Below, in pieces: positions 1 through 11,579 of a stretch of 64,000 nucleotides of DNA. The stretch spans positions 62,001 through 126,000 of the forward strand of contig JAODTK010003121.1 in NCBI GenBank assembly GCA_026419785.1. The letters are read 5' to 3'. Numbering within the stretch: position 1 is the stretch's first letter; each line of letters starts with the position of its first letter. Below the pieces are notes generated by a model. That model was not told where the DNA came from. It was given only the letters and a program-made list of their open reading frames with translations, and did no database searches. This stretch comes from Sclerodactyla briareus. Taxonomy: Eukaryota; Echinodermata; Holothuroidea; Dendrochirotida; Sclerodactylidae. The position numbers and the translations under genes are program-made.

Positions 1-3000
1 TTTATCAACTTCATAACTGTTTTACAACTTTATCAACTGTATAACTAGTGAAAGGTTCTGTCTAGTAATTGAAAAAAAAAAAGGTCTGGTTTTTCACTGA
101 ATGAGAATTGATAACGGTAGTATATGGAGAAACAGGTCTTAGTCTATCTTCATCTGCGTGGGATATGACGATCGTCACAAGCGCTATGGAGCGGATGTTT
201 TTGGGTCATTCCATTATTGGAACCTCAGCTTGTTACGAACACGAGACTCGTATACGAATACCATATGGCAAGACTTTCAGAAACAATTCTTCCCGTCCTT
301 CTAATAATATCATCAATGATTTTTCAAATGTGTTTTATCGGTGCTGCCAACCCAGCTATCATAAGTAAGGTCCATACAGAGCAGATTACGGCATTACAAA
401 CCATGGCAAGTATTTCAGGGCCCCCTTAAACATCCAAGGAATGTATTTACGAAGACAATACCAGCGTGTCGTAGTAGCGCTTCCTCGACAAATTAAACTC
501 AAATTATCATTCCACACCGAGATTTTTAACTCTAAACTCTTTCACAACAAGCACTGTCCTTGTCTTTGATGGTGATTGGATCGAACGAATAATGTAACTT
601 TGTTCGAAAATCGAGAACTTCTCCTTTGTTTGTAACATTCATTCCAGGTCATTTTTCATTCACAATAGTCAACAAATCGGTTCATCTAGTTTAAGAAAAT
701 GGAAATAACGCGTCATTATTTACCACAAGACCAATGAGGGCAGTATCATCAACAAATTTTTACCAGGGAGCAGGGTTGGGATGTAGAACGAATATCAGAA
801 GTGTAAACAGTTGCAGGTTGCAGGAGATGGGTACAACAGAATTTTGTGGAATCGAGAGGCTCAATAGATGTCTTGAATTGGTTTAGGTGATCCCGGAAAC
901 AATTCCTATGAGGGATCGTTCTGACGTGGAAAAGCCATGCAAATGGGGGTCAGCTGTTCATGTAGACAACATTTATTCTCAAATTGGCAACATTTTTTCC
1001 AGCGGGATACTATGACCTGAGGACAGAGTGAATGTGATAATACTTCCCTGTGAGACTTTTTATTTTAAGAAATGAGGGTAATTATGGGGTAGTGGAAAAC
1101 TCCGCAAGAAGTAATAAGGTCAATATGAGGTCAAAGGTCATACATATGTACGTTAGATGTGAAGAAGAATGGCATGCCCTAACCTTGACTGCTATCTTTG
1201 TTATCATGGAACTAGTTAGACCCTATCATCAAGAGTTATTGGAGTTTGAACCTTTGTAAATGTTGGCATGATGTTGAATGTGCAGCAGTGAGGTATTGAA
1301 CACGCAGTACAAGCAACTACTGAAATCCTTCACGGCACGGTCATCTGGTCAAGCTGAAATTAGATGTCTATGAAATCCTGGCACCGCTCCTGTCGTTCTC
1401 CTTACAATCCAAACCAATTTTTTCGGTGCGGTCACGCATAATGACAATTGAATCGAATTCATTCTTTTTGATAGATCATTCCCAGGAAATGTGAAAATGA
1501 GAGAAATGATCAGTTGAGTCATGGGGGTTGAAACACCTATTCCGGTACATTGTGTCCAGTTAACCTACCGAACAAATGTGTCCTGCTATTCACTGTACTA
1601 AATACAAACTGACATGTACAAACATTTAATCGAGATGGACAAACTCATGAACCTGAAGACCTAATGTTATCACTACAAGATAATGCTCGTCTCTCCACCC
1701 TTCAGAATGAATATCCACAAATTGAAGTAGATACTGTTTTGCGTCCTGGTAGATATCGTGTTGTTTTTTAGGTTTGATCTCCCGCAAACATCACTAACCC
1801 AAACACGTACTAGCTTCACTTCATATATGTTCGTTGAAAGTACTTGACCCGCCCAATCCCTCCTTCCTCCTCACAGTAATGTCCTAGGCATCACAGCCTG
1901 CTAATTGGCTGACAATGATTGCAGGCAATTAGTTCTGTGATCCATGTTGACTTTGTTGTCTAGAACTACTGATTTGTCTGAAATATGATGGGGAGGGATA
2001 CAATGACTTCTTGTCCCATTTCTTCTGATGACACCTTCAATATTTCACACTGCGTCAAGCTTTACAAAAAAGAAGAAGAATGAGATAGGAGTGGTGGACC
2101 TAGGAGTATTGATTATGGTAGATTGTATTTGACTCCTGGTTCGTCTCGCCAAAACAATATTTTTTATTACAAAAAAATTAGCCCAAAAGCCCACGGTGTC
2201 AAAAAGGCAATTCATTAATTAGTTGGATTCAAATAAACTAAAGTGTAATATTTATAATCGCGATATCACACAGAGCACCAAGCGCTTCACAGAAACAAAA
2301 GTCCTAAGGAACTTTAGAAAACACCAAACAGAGTGAAAAACGAAGAAGTTACACAGGACAACAGCTACAAATGGGAAGGTCATTGAATAAACGAACAGCA
2401 CATGAAAAAAAAGAAGATATTTCACCATTAGCTGGCGAGATTAACAGGAGGGCCACTTAGTCAGACGTTTGGTAGGGGAGGACGGAACGAAGCGAACGGC
2501 CAAGACTACTTGGTTCAATTTATTCGCTGAATATTCCAGGACATTATTGACGTTGTCGGAATGAACGTTATAGCAAGTGCAACGATGCTCTCTTCAATAG
2601 GGAGCCTGTGCTAGTCTTGAAGAGTTGGACTGATATGGTCGGATTTCCTTGCACGAGTGATAACGCGCGAGGCTAGAATTGTGGCCACTTGTAAGCGTTT
2701 AATTTGACTATCGAGAACACTGAACAGAGGTCTTTACAATACACCAGCCGAGCCAGGATGGACGCATGACAAATTTTCCGTACAGAACTTCGTGAGGAAA
2801 CTTCCTAGTACGAACTATAAGTTAACATGCATGGGCTTAGGCTATAGTAGCTTAAATGAATAAAAAACGAACTTACCGAAGTACCCAGAAAAACCCCCAG
2901 AATGAACACAGTGTCAAGTGGAAGGCCTAACAAACGAATACACTATTATGACCACCAACACAACTGTCTAACTATTAGACGAAAACAAGGACTGCAAGCA

Positions 3001-3401
3001 CACGAATTCCACCAAAAACAAGAGTCAAAGCGACTGATTCTTGCAAGGGCGGATCTACCGAACATCGAACGCAGCCGACAGGTGGGCGCCAGATCATCGC
3101 GTATTTTCGTATCATTTTGTTGGGCAATTATTCTGTGACTAACTAAGCGGGCGTCCAATCGGGTGGCGCGTAGCGGCAAAACATTGTTGAAAAATTGAGC
3201 CTCTCAGATCACCAGGAAAAAAAACGGCTTTCCCAGCTGCAAAAGGGCATTGGATAATCATCTTATTCATTTATATTCATAAGCTTTTTTACATTTATAT
3301 CTTTTTGGGATGCGGGGGCTTACGATTTTTTTTTTTGGGGGGGGGATCCTTAGCGCCTGCGCAGATTATTCTAGATTAAAACGGAGCTGGATGACATAAG
3401 A
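1..3401. other. anonymous intergenic or intronic sequence
   Basis: No coding region, RNA gene or mobile-element domain can be supported here. The open frames are short, lack splice context and do not resemble any family I know. The only repeat-like piece is near 3,130-3,180, where a GGTGGCGCGTAGCGG core matches the dispersed GCGGAGCGC family seen more clearly at 8.4-9.9 kb. Confidence 0.6.
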
Positions 3402-3459
3402 ATATATAGATATATATATATATATATATATAGATATCATATATATATATATATATATC

Positions 3460-3492
<33 letters not shown>

Positions 3493-3494
3493 TA
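3402..3494. repeat. (TA)n microsatellite with internal palindromes
   Basis: About 93 bases of almost pure TA, interrupted by GATATC-like and ATCTAT steps. The tract is self-complementary and could extrude as a hairpin or cruciform. An open frame reads across it on the minus strand only because TA repeats encode alternating Tyr and Ile; it is not a gene. Confidence 0.95.
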
Positions 3495-4959
3495 GCTCGG
3501 CCCTGGAACATCTAAGTGATATCGAGGAATCGCGGTGTTGTTTTGGAATAGTTTCCCTTAGAGACATACTCTCGTAGATGCGAGGACACGTCAACTGGTG
3601 ACCATCGGGCGCGTAGCCATAGACTTGCCATGCCCGTTACTTGTGCTTGAAACTTACAATTTAGAGGATTCTGGATGCATAGCTGAGCCTAACATAACAA
3701 TACATTTCATATACAAATCAGTTCATTATATTAATTGGTCCACCTTCATGTCATGAGAACCCCCGGTGATTTCTCTTCTATCTGTTCTGGTCTAGCCTTT
3801 GCTGCTTTTCAATCTCGATCGGCCTATTCTGCGATATCACCTATACGTTACAGAGACAGTGTTGTGTTAGTGTATTGAGATGTTACAGGTCGTACTGCGC
3901 GTACGATGGGCGCAGGTTCATTTATTAACGCTAGTGTGGTGCTCCAGAAGTTCCGTCATAACCTATACCGCTGACCAGAAGTAACTGACGACGCTCATTC
4001 GGCTATGTAACTGATATTTACTCTATCGGAGATTCCTCATTTGTGATTCATGTTCACGTATTAGTTCATATTAGTTATGTTTCATGCGATAGGATTCAAC
4101 CATTTCTCTCTCTCCAGGGGAGTTTTTTGGCAAATTGCTCGCTCCCAATGAAAGATGCTATATCCTATTGCTGATTACACTACTTCAGTCCCTGTGCGCG
4201 CCCAAGTGACCCGTTCGACACATTACAGATCATTAGCATACCCACGTTCAATGCAACCGTGAATTTTTTACAGACATGGGTGATCTATACCCAAGTATGA
4301 AATCAAATCGGACCTCGAGTCTTCCACTTATCGGTTCACAAGGAAGCGTAACACAAGCCACACAAATCACGATTTTATATGCCACCGCTCCAAAATATTA
4401 ATAAAGATTGCATCCATCACGGGGGGGGGGGGGGCCTGCGGAGAAGTTTAATATTATCTAAGGCTGAGCGCCACCACAGTTGGCCGTATGTACAAAACGT
4501 TTTTCGTTTTGACAACTACCTCCTAATTGCAGGAAACGGCACTCTGTGCCTTATGGGACAGAAAGAAGCTTTCCTGAAATGATAACAAATTTTATTTTAG
4601 GAAAGGTTCTCCAAAAACGTATCGCCTCATGGAGGCAATTTTTGAAGGTTTTTACTGGTGCTGTGACATCTAAAATACGATGCCAGTGAGGTTACACTGT
4701 CCAATGAAAGACAAATGGCAAATGGGCCCATGGGAACAACTACGTACTTTCGCGCGGAGCGCGAAATTTTGCAGGATCCAATTTGCCAAATGGACGACAT
4801 TGCACTGACCCCTTCTATCTGATGACCCCATCTATATCTATCTATTAGTTTTGTCAACCATTGATTCAAATTCTACTCCTCCTGCAGTGTGTGTCGATAC
4901 AGGATGAAACTTTGTTTACAATGATCAATCCGAGTGAAAAGGAAGGGCTCCCTGGGTGT

Positions 4960-5290
4960 TCAGAAGTTTGAGGTCAAAGGTTATGTAGGGGTAATTTTGG
5001 CCACAAGGTCATTTTTTTGGTCAAACATGCAAATTCTACTTCCTCCCAAATTGAATCGATGATCATGAAAGTTGGTCAGGTTTATCATTGACTAATAGTA
5101 CATCCAGGGTGAGCAGGAATGTGACGTCAGAAGGTCATCTAGGGTTCACTTTGGCGGAAACTTCAAAATGCTATCTTCTCCTCCAGTTCAATCGGATTTC
5201 ATGAACTTTGTACATACGGAGTGTTTTCAGAATTTGAGGTCAAAAGCAATCTAGGGGTCCTTTTGCCAAAGAGGCCTTCTTGCAAACGGA
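4960..5290. repeat. dispersed AGGTCA-rich repeat fragment
   Basis: Contains repeated 'gaggtcaaagg', 'aaggtcat' and 'ctaggggt' phrases at roughly 130-140 base spacing, near 4,970, 5,130 and 5,240. The phrases resemble those in the tandem repeats at 46.9-49.5 kb and 61.6-63 kb. It is probably a diverged fragment of the same or a related non-coding family; boundaries are approximate. Confidence 0.55.
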
Positions 5291-8200
5291 TCCGTCCATT
5301 ATTCCACCAGTTTTTGCGAAACATAAATATAACAAAGGTGGGGATAAAAACTTTCTATTGGATTTTTTTAACTATTATGATTCAAAAGAGTATGACAATC
5401 ATACGAAAATCATCTGATGCACATTGAATGGCCAATAAAAACACATTTTACTTGAATAGCTTACAGGCCGCGGGAGAGACGGGACAGGACCAAGCCCCGG
5501 AAACATTCTTTACTGAGGTTCCTATACAAACACCTGTGACAGTGCCCGAATTATAGTAGTGCTAAGTAGACATGTGTTCGTGTGATTTGGTGAATTCTGC
5601 CAGACGCATCGAATTCGTATTCCCCAATTATCATGTTGTTTTTGTGCTCCTAATAGATCGTCTGATTTGTCCCCCGCGTTTTCTGAACAGGGTAACACTA
5701 TTTTGCCCTCTTTCTATTGAGGCACGACGATTCTTTCGGGGGTCTCTGGTCGAAAATTCGCGGATAGAGAGAACAAACAACTGTGTTTTACGGATGTTAC
5801 ACACAATAGTGCGCCTCACTTCGAGTTTGTGTTTCTCTGACGGAAACTTGGGCAGGGCACAGCAATACCCGCTCTGATGTCCCTCCATTATATCTAGCTC
5901 CATGGTGCAGGACAGGTGGCAATAATTATACACAGAAGTAACACCACAACTGCTAGAAACGCTCGCGAAAGATTTTATAGTTTCCCATCGAAAATACTTT
6001 AATTGCCTTATCCTCACCTGAAGTTTTAATCATGTCTTCGCAAGAATTTGTGGCGTTTTCCCCTGGCCGAATCTTCGATGGCCATTTTAAGAGGTGTTAC
6101 ACACGCACCGTGTGCCCTGCCCCCTTAGTAGTAGTACACATACATCCCTGCGCTGAACACATAACTAAGAATACTTGGAGAAAGGCCAAGTTGCAATAAT
6201 GGGTTTTAAGTTCCGATTTGAACGAAGCAAAATCACTAATGCCACGACATCGGCAGGTAGGGAGTTCCACTGTAATAAAATCCCCTGGTACCCATCGAGT
6301 GTTACACTTGGGGAAAGTAATTTTTTTTAGAGGATTCAGAGCGAAGGGACGGTAGGGATGTAGCGAATTATAGGATTGGAAAGGTACGAGGGGCTCTCAC
6401 CATGTAGACTTATAGACTATAGGGCACATACTAACTTAAAGGATTCTATACCTCACAGGAAGCCAGTGCAACTCCCGATAGGGAGTTCCGGATTTGTTCT
6501 GTTTGTGATAACCAGTGGCGACTCTGCAGCAGAGTTCTGGAGATGCTGTAGTTTTTGAAAGATTATATGTGGTGACACCATAGTATGTCACCCACCTTTC
6601 AGAAGCAGGGTCGCACTCACAAATTGATTGCTGATTACCTATTTTGATGTTGCAAATGAACCATCTAGGCCATGCCAAAAATTCACAGTTCTGCCGGTGG
6701 TATACTTCCTCCCGTCGCCTCGACCTCCTTCCTTAAAAACAAACAACATTACACTTGCTCCCTTTCTCTACTGAATTTTGAATCACTGTCTTTTTGCAAC
6801 TGCCAAATTTGTGGCGTTCCCTGCCGCATTTTCGATGCCGCACCAAGTGCCCTCATAGGATGGTAGGTGCGCCGTCACCCAACCTTTCACAAGTGGTCGC
6901 CCCCATAAAAACACAGTCCCCAAGCAGTTGTAGACCTCACCGCCCCCTGCCGCCCCCCCCCGCACCCACCTCCCTCAAGATAGCATTTGTCAGTTAGTTT
7001 GTTTTTATTCATTTAATAACTGCTTATCGCCAACTCATGAAGGAGCGACACCCAAGCTGGTAAAGCAGGTCTTAATATTAAACGATATGGATTGAAGAGA
7101 ACCCTCCTTTCATTGATAATCAGGAACACCCAGAAGAAAATTTTCAGGCATTTTTTGCATTAAGGGAACATCATAAAGGCTGCAACAGGCACATCCTATG
7201 TCCGAACACATATTGGCAGATAAAACACCTGCCCGCGTAGCGCGCAAAAATTTCGGCATTGATAGCAGAATTTCTCACGTGATCATTTAGGTTATGAAAT
7301 TATCATTGTTAAGCACGGTTGCTACTGGATATGTCGGTACAGTGTCAGCGAAATATCGTCGTGGCTCAAATTTTAGGAGGTGTGGGGGGGGGGGAACGAA
7401 ATGCCCCCAACCGAATATTGAGGGGGCGCTGTCGCCCCCCCGTCCCCCTACTTGTCCACCCCGCCCCCCCCCCCTCATGAATCGCCGCTCATGGGGCAGC
7501 ATACCCCTAACTGTTTCAATCGCCAAATGTCGATGTCAAAATTACTACATCCCAGTGTTTTAAGGCGTTCCGACCTCTTGTAACTGTACATAGCTTTGTG
7601 ATGAAGCGTTTTAAATACTCCTTGTAAATAAATTTAAGGTTTGTTTCAACAGGACGAATCCGGTCCATCCAAAGGTTCCCCCCAACTTCAAGTCACACGT
7701 TCAATGGTCGAAATGGGTCCAAAAAGTCAGATTAGGTCGAAAATCAAACTCGATTAGTCACATGTTCAAGAGGTCAAGAAGGGCATAAGGTCAAATGAGT
7801 TTAATGATTAGAATTATAATGTGGGGACAGCAATGACATTTGTTTATACGTCATAGGTTCAGTCTGTAACATTGAAAGAGAAAGTTGTACTCCAATTTTC
7901 CATCTACATTCAAGAGATTTAGAGATTGATACATACCTAACTGGTGTGGTCATTAGTGCCGAGCATTGACAAAATATCCAATCTCACGTTTTCGAAGTAG
8001 CCGGAGTTAATTTAGATCGTCTTTGCTCGAATTAGACCAAATGTCGAACAATTTTTCCAAGGTGGGTACACAAGTTTGGGGTATTGTCCTAATTGCACTA
8101 CAAGAAAAATATTGTTCAGCATCGCCAATTTACCCCACTCTAAGCAACATTGCTGCATAACTGGCGGTATATTATGGACATATATGGGCATACTCTATGA

Positions 8201-8394
8201 TTCTATATTATTATTCACAGCCCACCCTAATCCTGTAAAATGGAACACAACTAATGAAATATAATATACGGGGATATTCCTAACTATGACGTTTTCAGGA
8301 AGGATGTGACCCCTCCATAAAAGGGAGGGTGGTGCCATAGCCGTTCTTAATACTATAATCAGCGCTGTGTCATGATTTGTCAAACCCGGGGCGC

Positions 8395-8500
8395 GGGTAA
8401 CTATCTAAGCGGGAAAGCGCCACACATCGGTTGGCGCGGAGCGTGAAGCGAAAATTTTGATGTCTTAACACTCCCATATCGCCGGAAATGCCCCATGGGA
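8395..8500 (+). repeat. GCGGAGCGC-core dispersed repeat, copy 1
   Basis: Shares an ordered set of words with the copies near 9.3 and 9.75 kb: 'ctatct-agcgg', 'agcgcca', 'gttggcgcg-agcg', then 'atcgccggaaatg'. GCGCC and GGCGC form a short inverted repeat around the centre. No protein coding is evident. Confidence 0.7.
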
Positions 8501-9289
8501 GCATGAGAGGACCGTTTTAATATACTCCACTATCGCTAAAAACAAAGTGCCGCGCTTGTTGTGGAATCACACTGAGGAACCAAAAGTTGATCTTGCACTC
8601 ACCTACACTGAAATATATTGAATCTAAATGTACGGTTGGGTTTTTCCCCTTCTCCTCCACACACATATTCACACATATAAAACCCAACGCCATACGAATG
8701 ACAGCATTGATTCCTCTGCCGTCAGCCACATACCGTATATGCCTGAAACACTAAACAAACTCTAATTTATGGTCCCTGATATGATGATAGTGCCGTCTAT
8801 GTCCCCTTGTTAATTTTTAGACCAGTCTGGAGAAAATGAACGTGGACATCGGTTCCTGTGTGAATACTGATGTTTAACGTGTATTGACATTCATTCTTCA
8901 TTCTTCTCCTCATAAACTTCCACTTCATACATTCTGAGATCACTGATGCACCTTCACAACGGCCTTATTCTTGTCCGGGTATAAGGCAAACTGCATCGGG
9001 GCTTTGGCGGCTGCATCTATCGGGTACTGCGCTACAATGCATAAAACGAACAATCGCCTGAACTCTGCATGATTCTCCATGCGGAGCGTTGCACCTTTTC
9101 GCCAACGCCCTACCTCGCATGCTTTGATAATATAGGGTTATACTGACAGCTTGCTGTGTCGTTCCTTGTTCAGAAGTTCGAATTTTGTGGTTATTTAGCC
9201 ATTCTCTATGTCGTTTCTTCCTCAAAAACAGGTTCTGGATGCAACATCAGGGCGTCAATCCGTTTTACAATGGGGGTGGGTGGCTTGTG

Positions 9290-9475
9290 GACTGCAATTA
9301 CTATCTGAGCGGAGCGCCAACTATTGTTGGCGCGTAGCGCACCCCAGAAAGTTTGGCTCTTAACTCCAAGATCGCCGGAAATGACACTCGCTGGGCTAAT
9401 TGCAAAAATCTGGATTTGCATTTCAGTAAGCACGAATGTTGAAAGAGTTTCACTCTGCAGGATAGGCCGATAATA
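9290..9475 (+). repeat. GCGGAGCGC-core dispersed repeat, copy 2
   Basis: The best-preserved copy: 'ctatctgagcggagcgcca', then 'ttgttggcgcgtagcgca', then 'agatcgccggaaatgacac'. The centre GCGCCAACTATTGTTGGCGC is a 20-base imperfect palindrome, so the transcript could fold into a stem-loop. Family identity is unknown to me. Confidence 0.75.
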
Positions 9476-9754
9476 TAACCACACAGCCTCCTACGGGCCT
9501 CTCTATTGTTTCATGGAAGAATACGGTCCGAAGTGAGTTCACAACTAAATACCAAAGACTGGGAATGATTTTGCTCGGCCTATCTAAACGGAACCCAATC
9601 ATTCCTTTGCACGAACGTTGAGAAAGTTTCAAGAGCAATAGATCACTCCTCACAGATTGCCGAAATAGTAGAACCCTACTTCCGTTCTTGACTTCGGTGG
9701 CGTAGGTAGGATTTTTCAGTGGGAGGCGCCTCGCGTCGCCAGACTTTTCGTCTT

Positions 9755-9930
9755 GGGAGGGGTCACAGGCGGACGAGAATACCCTCAGAGCGGACGCCAC
9801 CATGTGTTGGGCGGAGCGCACAGAACATTTTTTAATTGTGCCAAGCCCCCAGATGGCCGGAATATCCTTTCCCCGGCGTTTTATGATCTTTTGGTGAGCC
9901 AAATTTGTAACAACGTGGAAAATTTTGACA
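9755..9930 (+). repeat. GCGGAGCGC-core dispersed repeat, copy 3
   Basis: Diverged copy with 'cagagcggacgccacc', 'tgttgggcggagcgcac' and 'agatggccggaatatcc' in the same order as copies 1 and 2. A minus-strand frame of 150 codons overlaps this repeat and is therefore probably not a gene. Confidence 0.65.
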
Positions 9931-11275
9931 TTAAATGCTAGACGAACCTTGGTCCTAGTCGTTGCCCCGACTTTCAGGCCAGAATTTCATAATTGCTGCG
10001 CCATACTACTATCCAACCATCATGCGCACGATTTTTCTTTCTCAAGATTTCCAGAGAACAATCTGAGAAAACTCATAATCCCACCCAGCAGAAATTTAGG
10101 ACATTTTTGGCCAACTTTAGCTCTACTATCCCAATCAATGATATAAACGTTATGCCATAAGAGAGCAGGCAACTTCCGAGTATAGTCTTCCCTGGAGAAA
10201 GTACGCGCTGAAAATTCAAGCAGTCTGATTGCCCTGGTTCCTGCCAGTTCAAAATTGCACGTGGTTTGAGAGAGGAAGAAACGGCCACGAGGCTTAAAGG
10301 GTTTTAATAATCAAAAATAGGTTTGATTCGTAGCTTTCAGTGTCAATGAGAATGATTATTTTCACCCTCACTAATATGTATAAGCTAGAGGCCAATGAGA
10401 AAGAAATTTCCCATATAGATCTTGCAGAGATTCGGGAGACGGAAGAACAACGGGACGAATTCCATCACTAGTACCCGCGCGATGCCTCGAACGTAGGAAA
10501 TACTTTTATTAGTGCATTGAGGCAAATTTGGTACAATTAGGCGACTGCCTTTCTTGTCATGAAAAGCAACAAATTAGCTAGATCTATATCAAACTGTCGT
10601 CGAATACGGACTGACAGAATATTTTTTTCGAAAATTACAATTTCATTGGGGTGGGGGGGCCAACGTATTTTCGTGAAAGGCTGTGCCCCCCCCCCCCCCT
10701 CCTCCCCTTGGCGACGCTACTGCATGGGACTAGAGTACTCCATATGGTCCATGATTCAATATCTGAACTCGGAGAGACACCATCGGTTGGTGAATAGTTT
10801 ACACAGAAATTTCGAACTATAAGGCCTCCCAAATGTTAGGAAGGCACTTCCCCATCTTCTCTGCCTTTCATTTTTCAACAGCCTTAGTTTTTGTAGGGTC
10901 GCTAGCATTGCAATTAACTTGTGAGATTATCCGAACAGAATTACGCAAATCTAAAATTTGCCCTAAATTTCATTGAAGTTGACGAGAAACCACCATTTTT
11001 TTGTGGGCACTCATTAGTTTTTGTGTAAAATTTCACTTTTCTTCACCCCGCTCTTACTCTTCTCCCGAAATCATGTTTACCCATGACGTTTTCCCCGGAT
11101 CGCCTGTATGTTGGGGGGCTTCCGGCATCGATCCAATTTTTTATCCCGGGATACCGGAAGCTGATGATGTAACACTGATTAGAGCAGCGAGGAGGGGGGG
11201 GCGGGGCTAGTGCTAAAATTGTGTGGACATTCCTTCAGACACGTTTATATGACTCACATAGCCTACCGTCACCTT

Positions 11276-11462
11276 TCCAGTTTTTTTGGTTTCTCTCGTT
11301 TTTCTTTTTTACATCCCTTCCCTTTCTTTTATTCCTCTTCCCCTCCCCCTTTCTCTTTCCTTCCTTCCCTTTCCTCTTTTTTCTCTCTCTCCCTCTTCTT
11401 TTTCTTCTTCTCCTCCTTTTTTTCTTCCTTTTTTCCCCTTCTCCTTTTTCCTCCTTCTCTTA
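11276..11462 (+). repeat. 180-base polypyrimidine tract
   Basis: Almost uninterrupted C and T over about 180 bases (purines on the other strand). Such tracts can form intramolecular triplex (H-DNA). Several overlapping 70-120 codon frames of Phe, Leu, Pro and Ser are artefacts of this composition. Confidence 0.9.
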
Positions 11463-11467
11463 CCAAC

Positions 11468-11483
11468 GGGGCGCGCGCGCCCC
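11468..11483. repeat. 16-base GC palindrome, Z-DNA prone
   Basis: GGGGCGCGCGCGCCCC is a perfect palindrome with an alternating CG core. It lies directly after the polypyrimidine tract, putting a potential Z-DNA or cruciform element next to a potential triplex element. Confidence 0.85.
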
Positions 11484-11579
11484 CGAGCCCCCCGGATACG
11501 CTGCCCCGTTAATATGCTGCCCACCTGTACAAGATATTGACCAGGACCAAGCTCTCGTCTGTCAAGGTATTAATTGGCC

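Larger units (their letters stand above)
3495..11275. other. repeat-rich non-coding stretch
   Basis: No gene is supported. The stretch holds short G or C homopolymer runs (near 4,422, 6,952, 7,383, 7,462 and 10,682), TGACCT-rich repeat at 4.96-5.29 kb, and several copies of the GCGGAGCGC family. Frames of 128 codons (minus, 5,631-6,017) and 150 codons (minus, 9,450-9,902) match no family I recognise, and the second overlaps copies of the dispersed repeat. Both are most likely fortuitous. Confidence 0.6.

Noticed and set aside
5631..6017. 128-codon minus-strand frame
   Set aside because: Protein-like only in part, no splice context and no recognisable family; left as probable chance.
9450..9902. 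150-codon minus-strand frame
   Set aside because: It lies across two copies of the GCGGAGCGC dispersed repeat, and the homologous copy at 8.4 kb does not keep the frame open.
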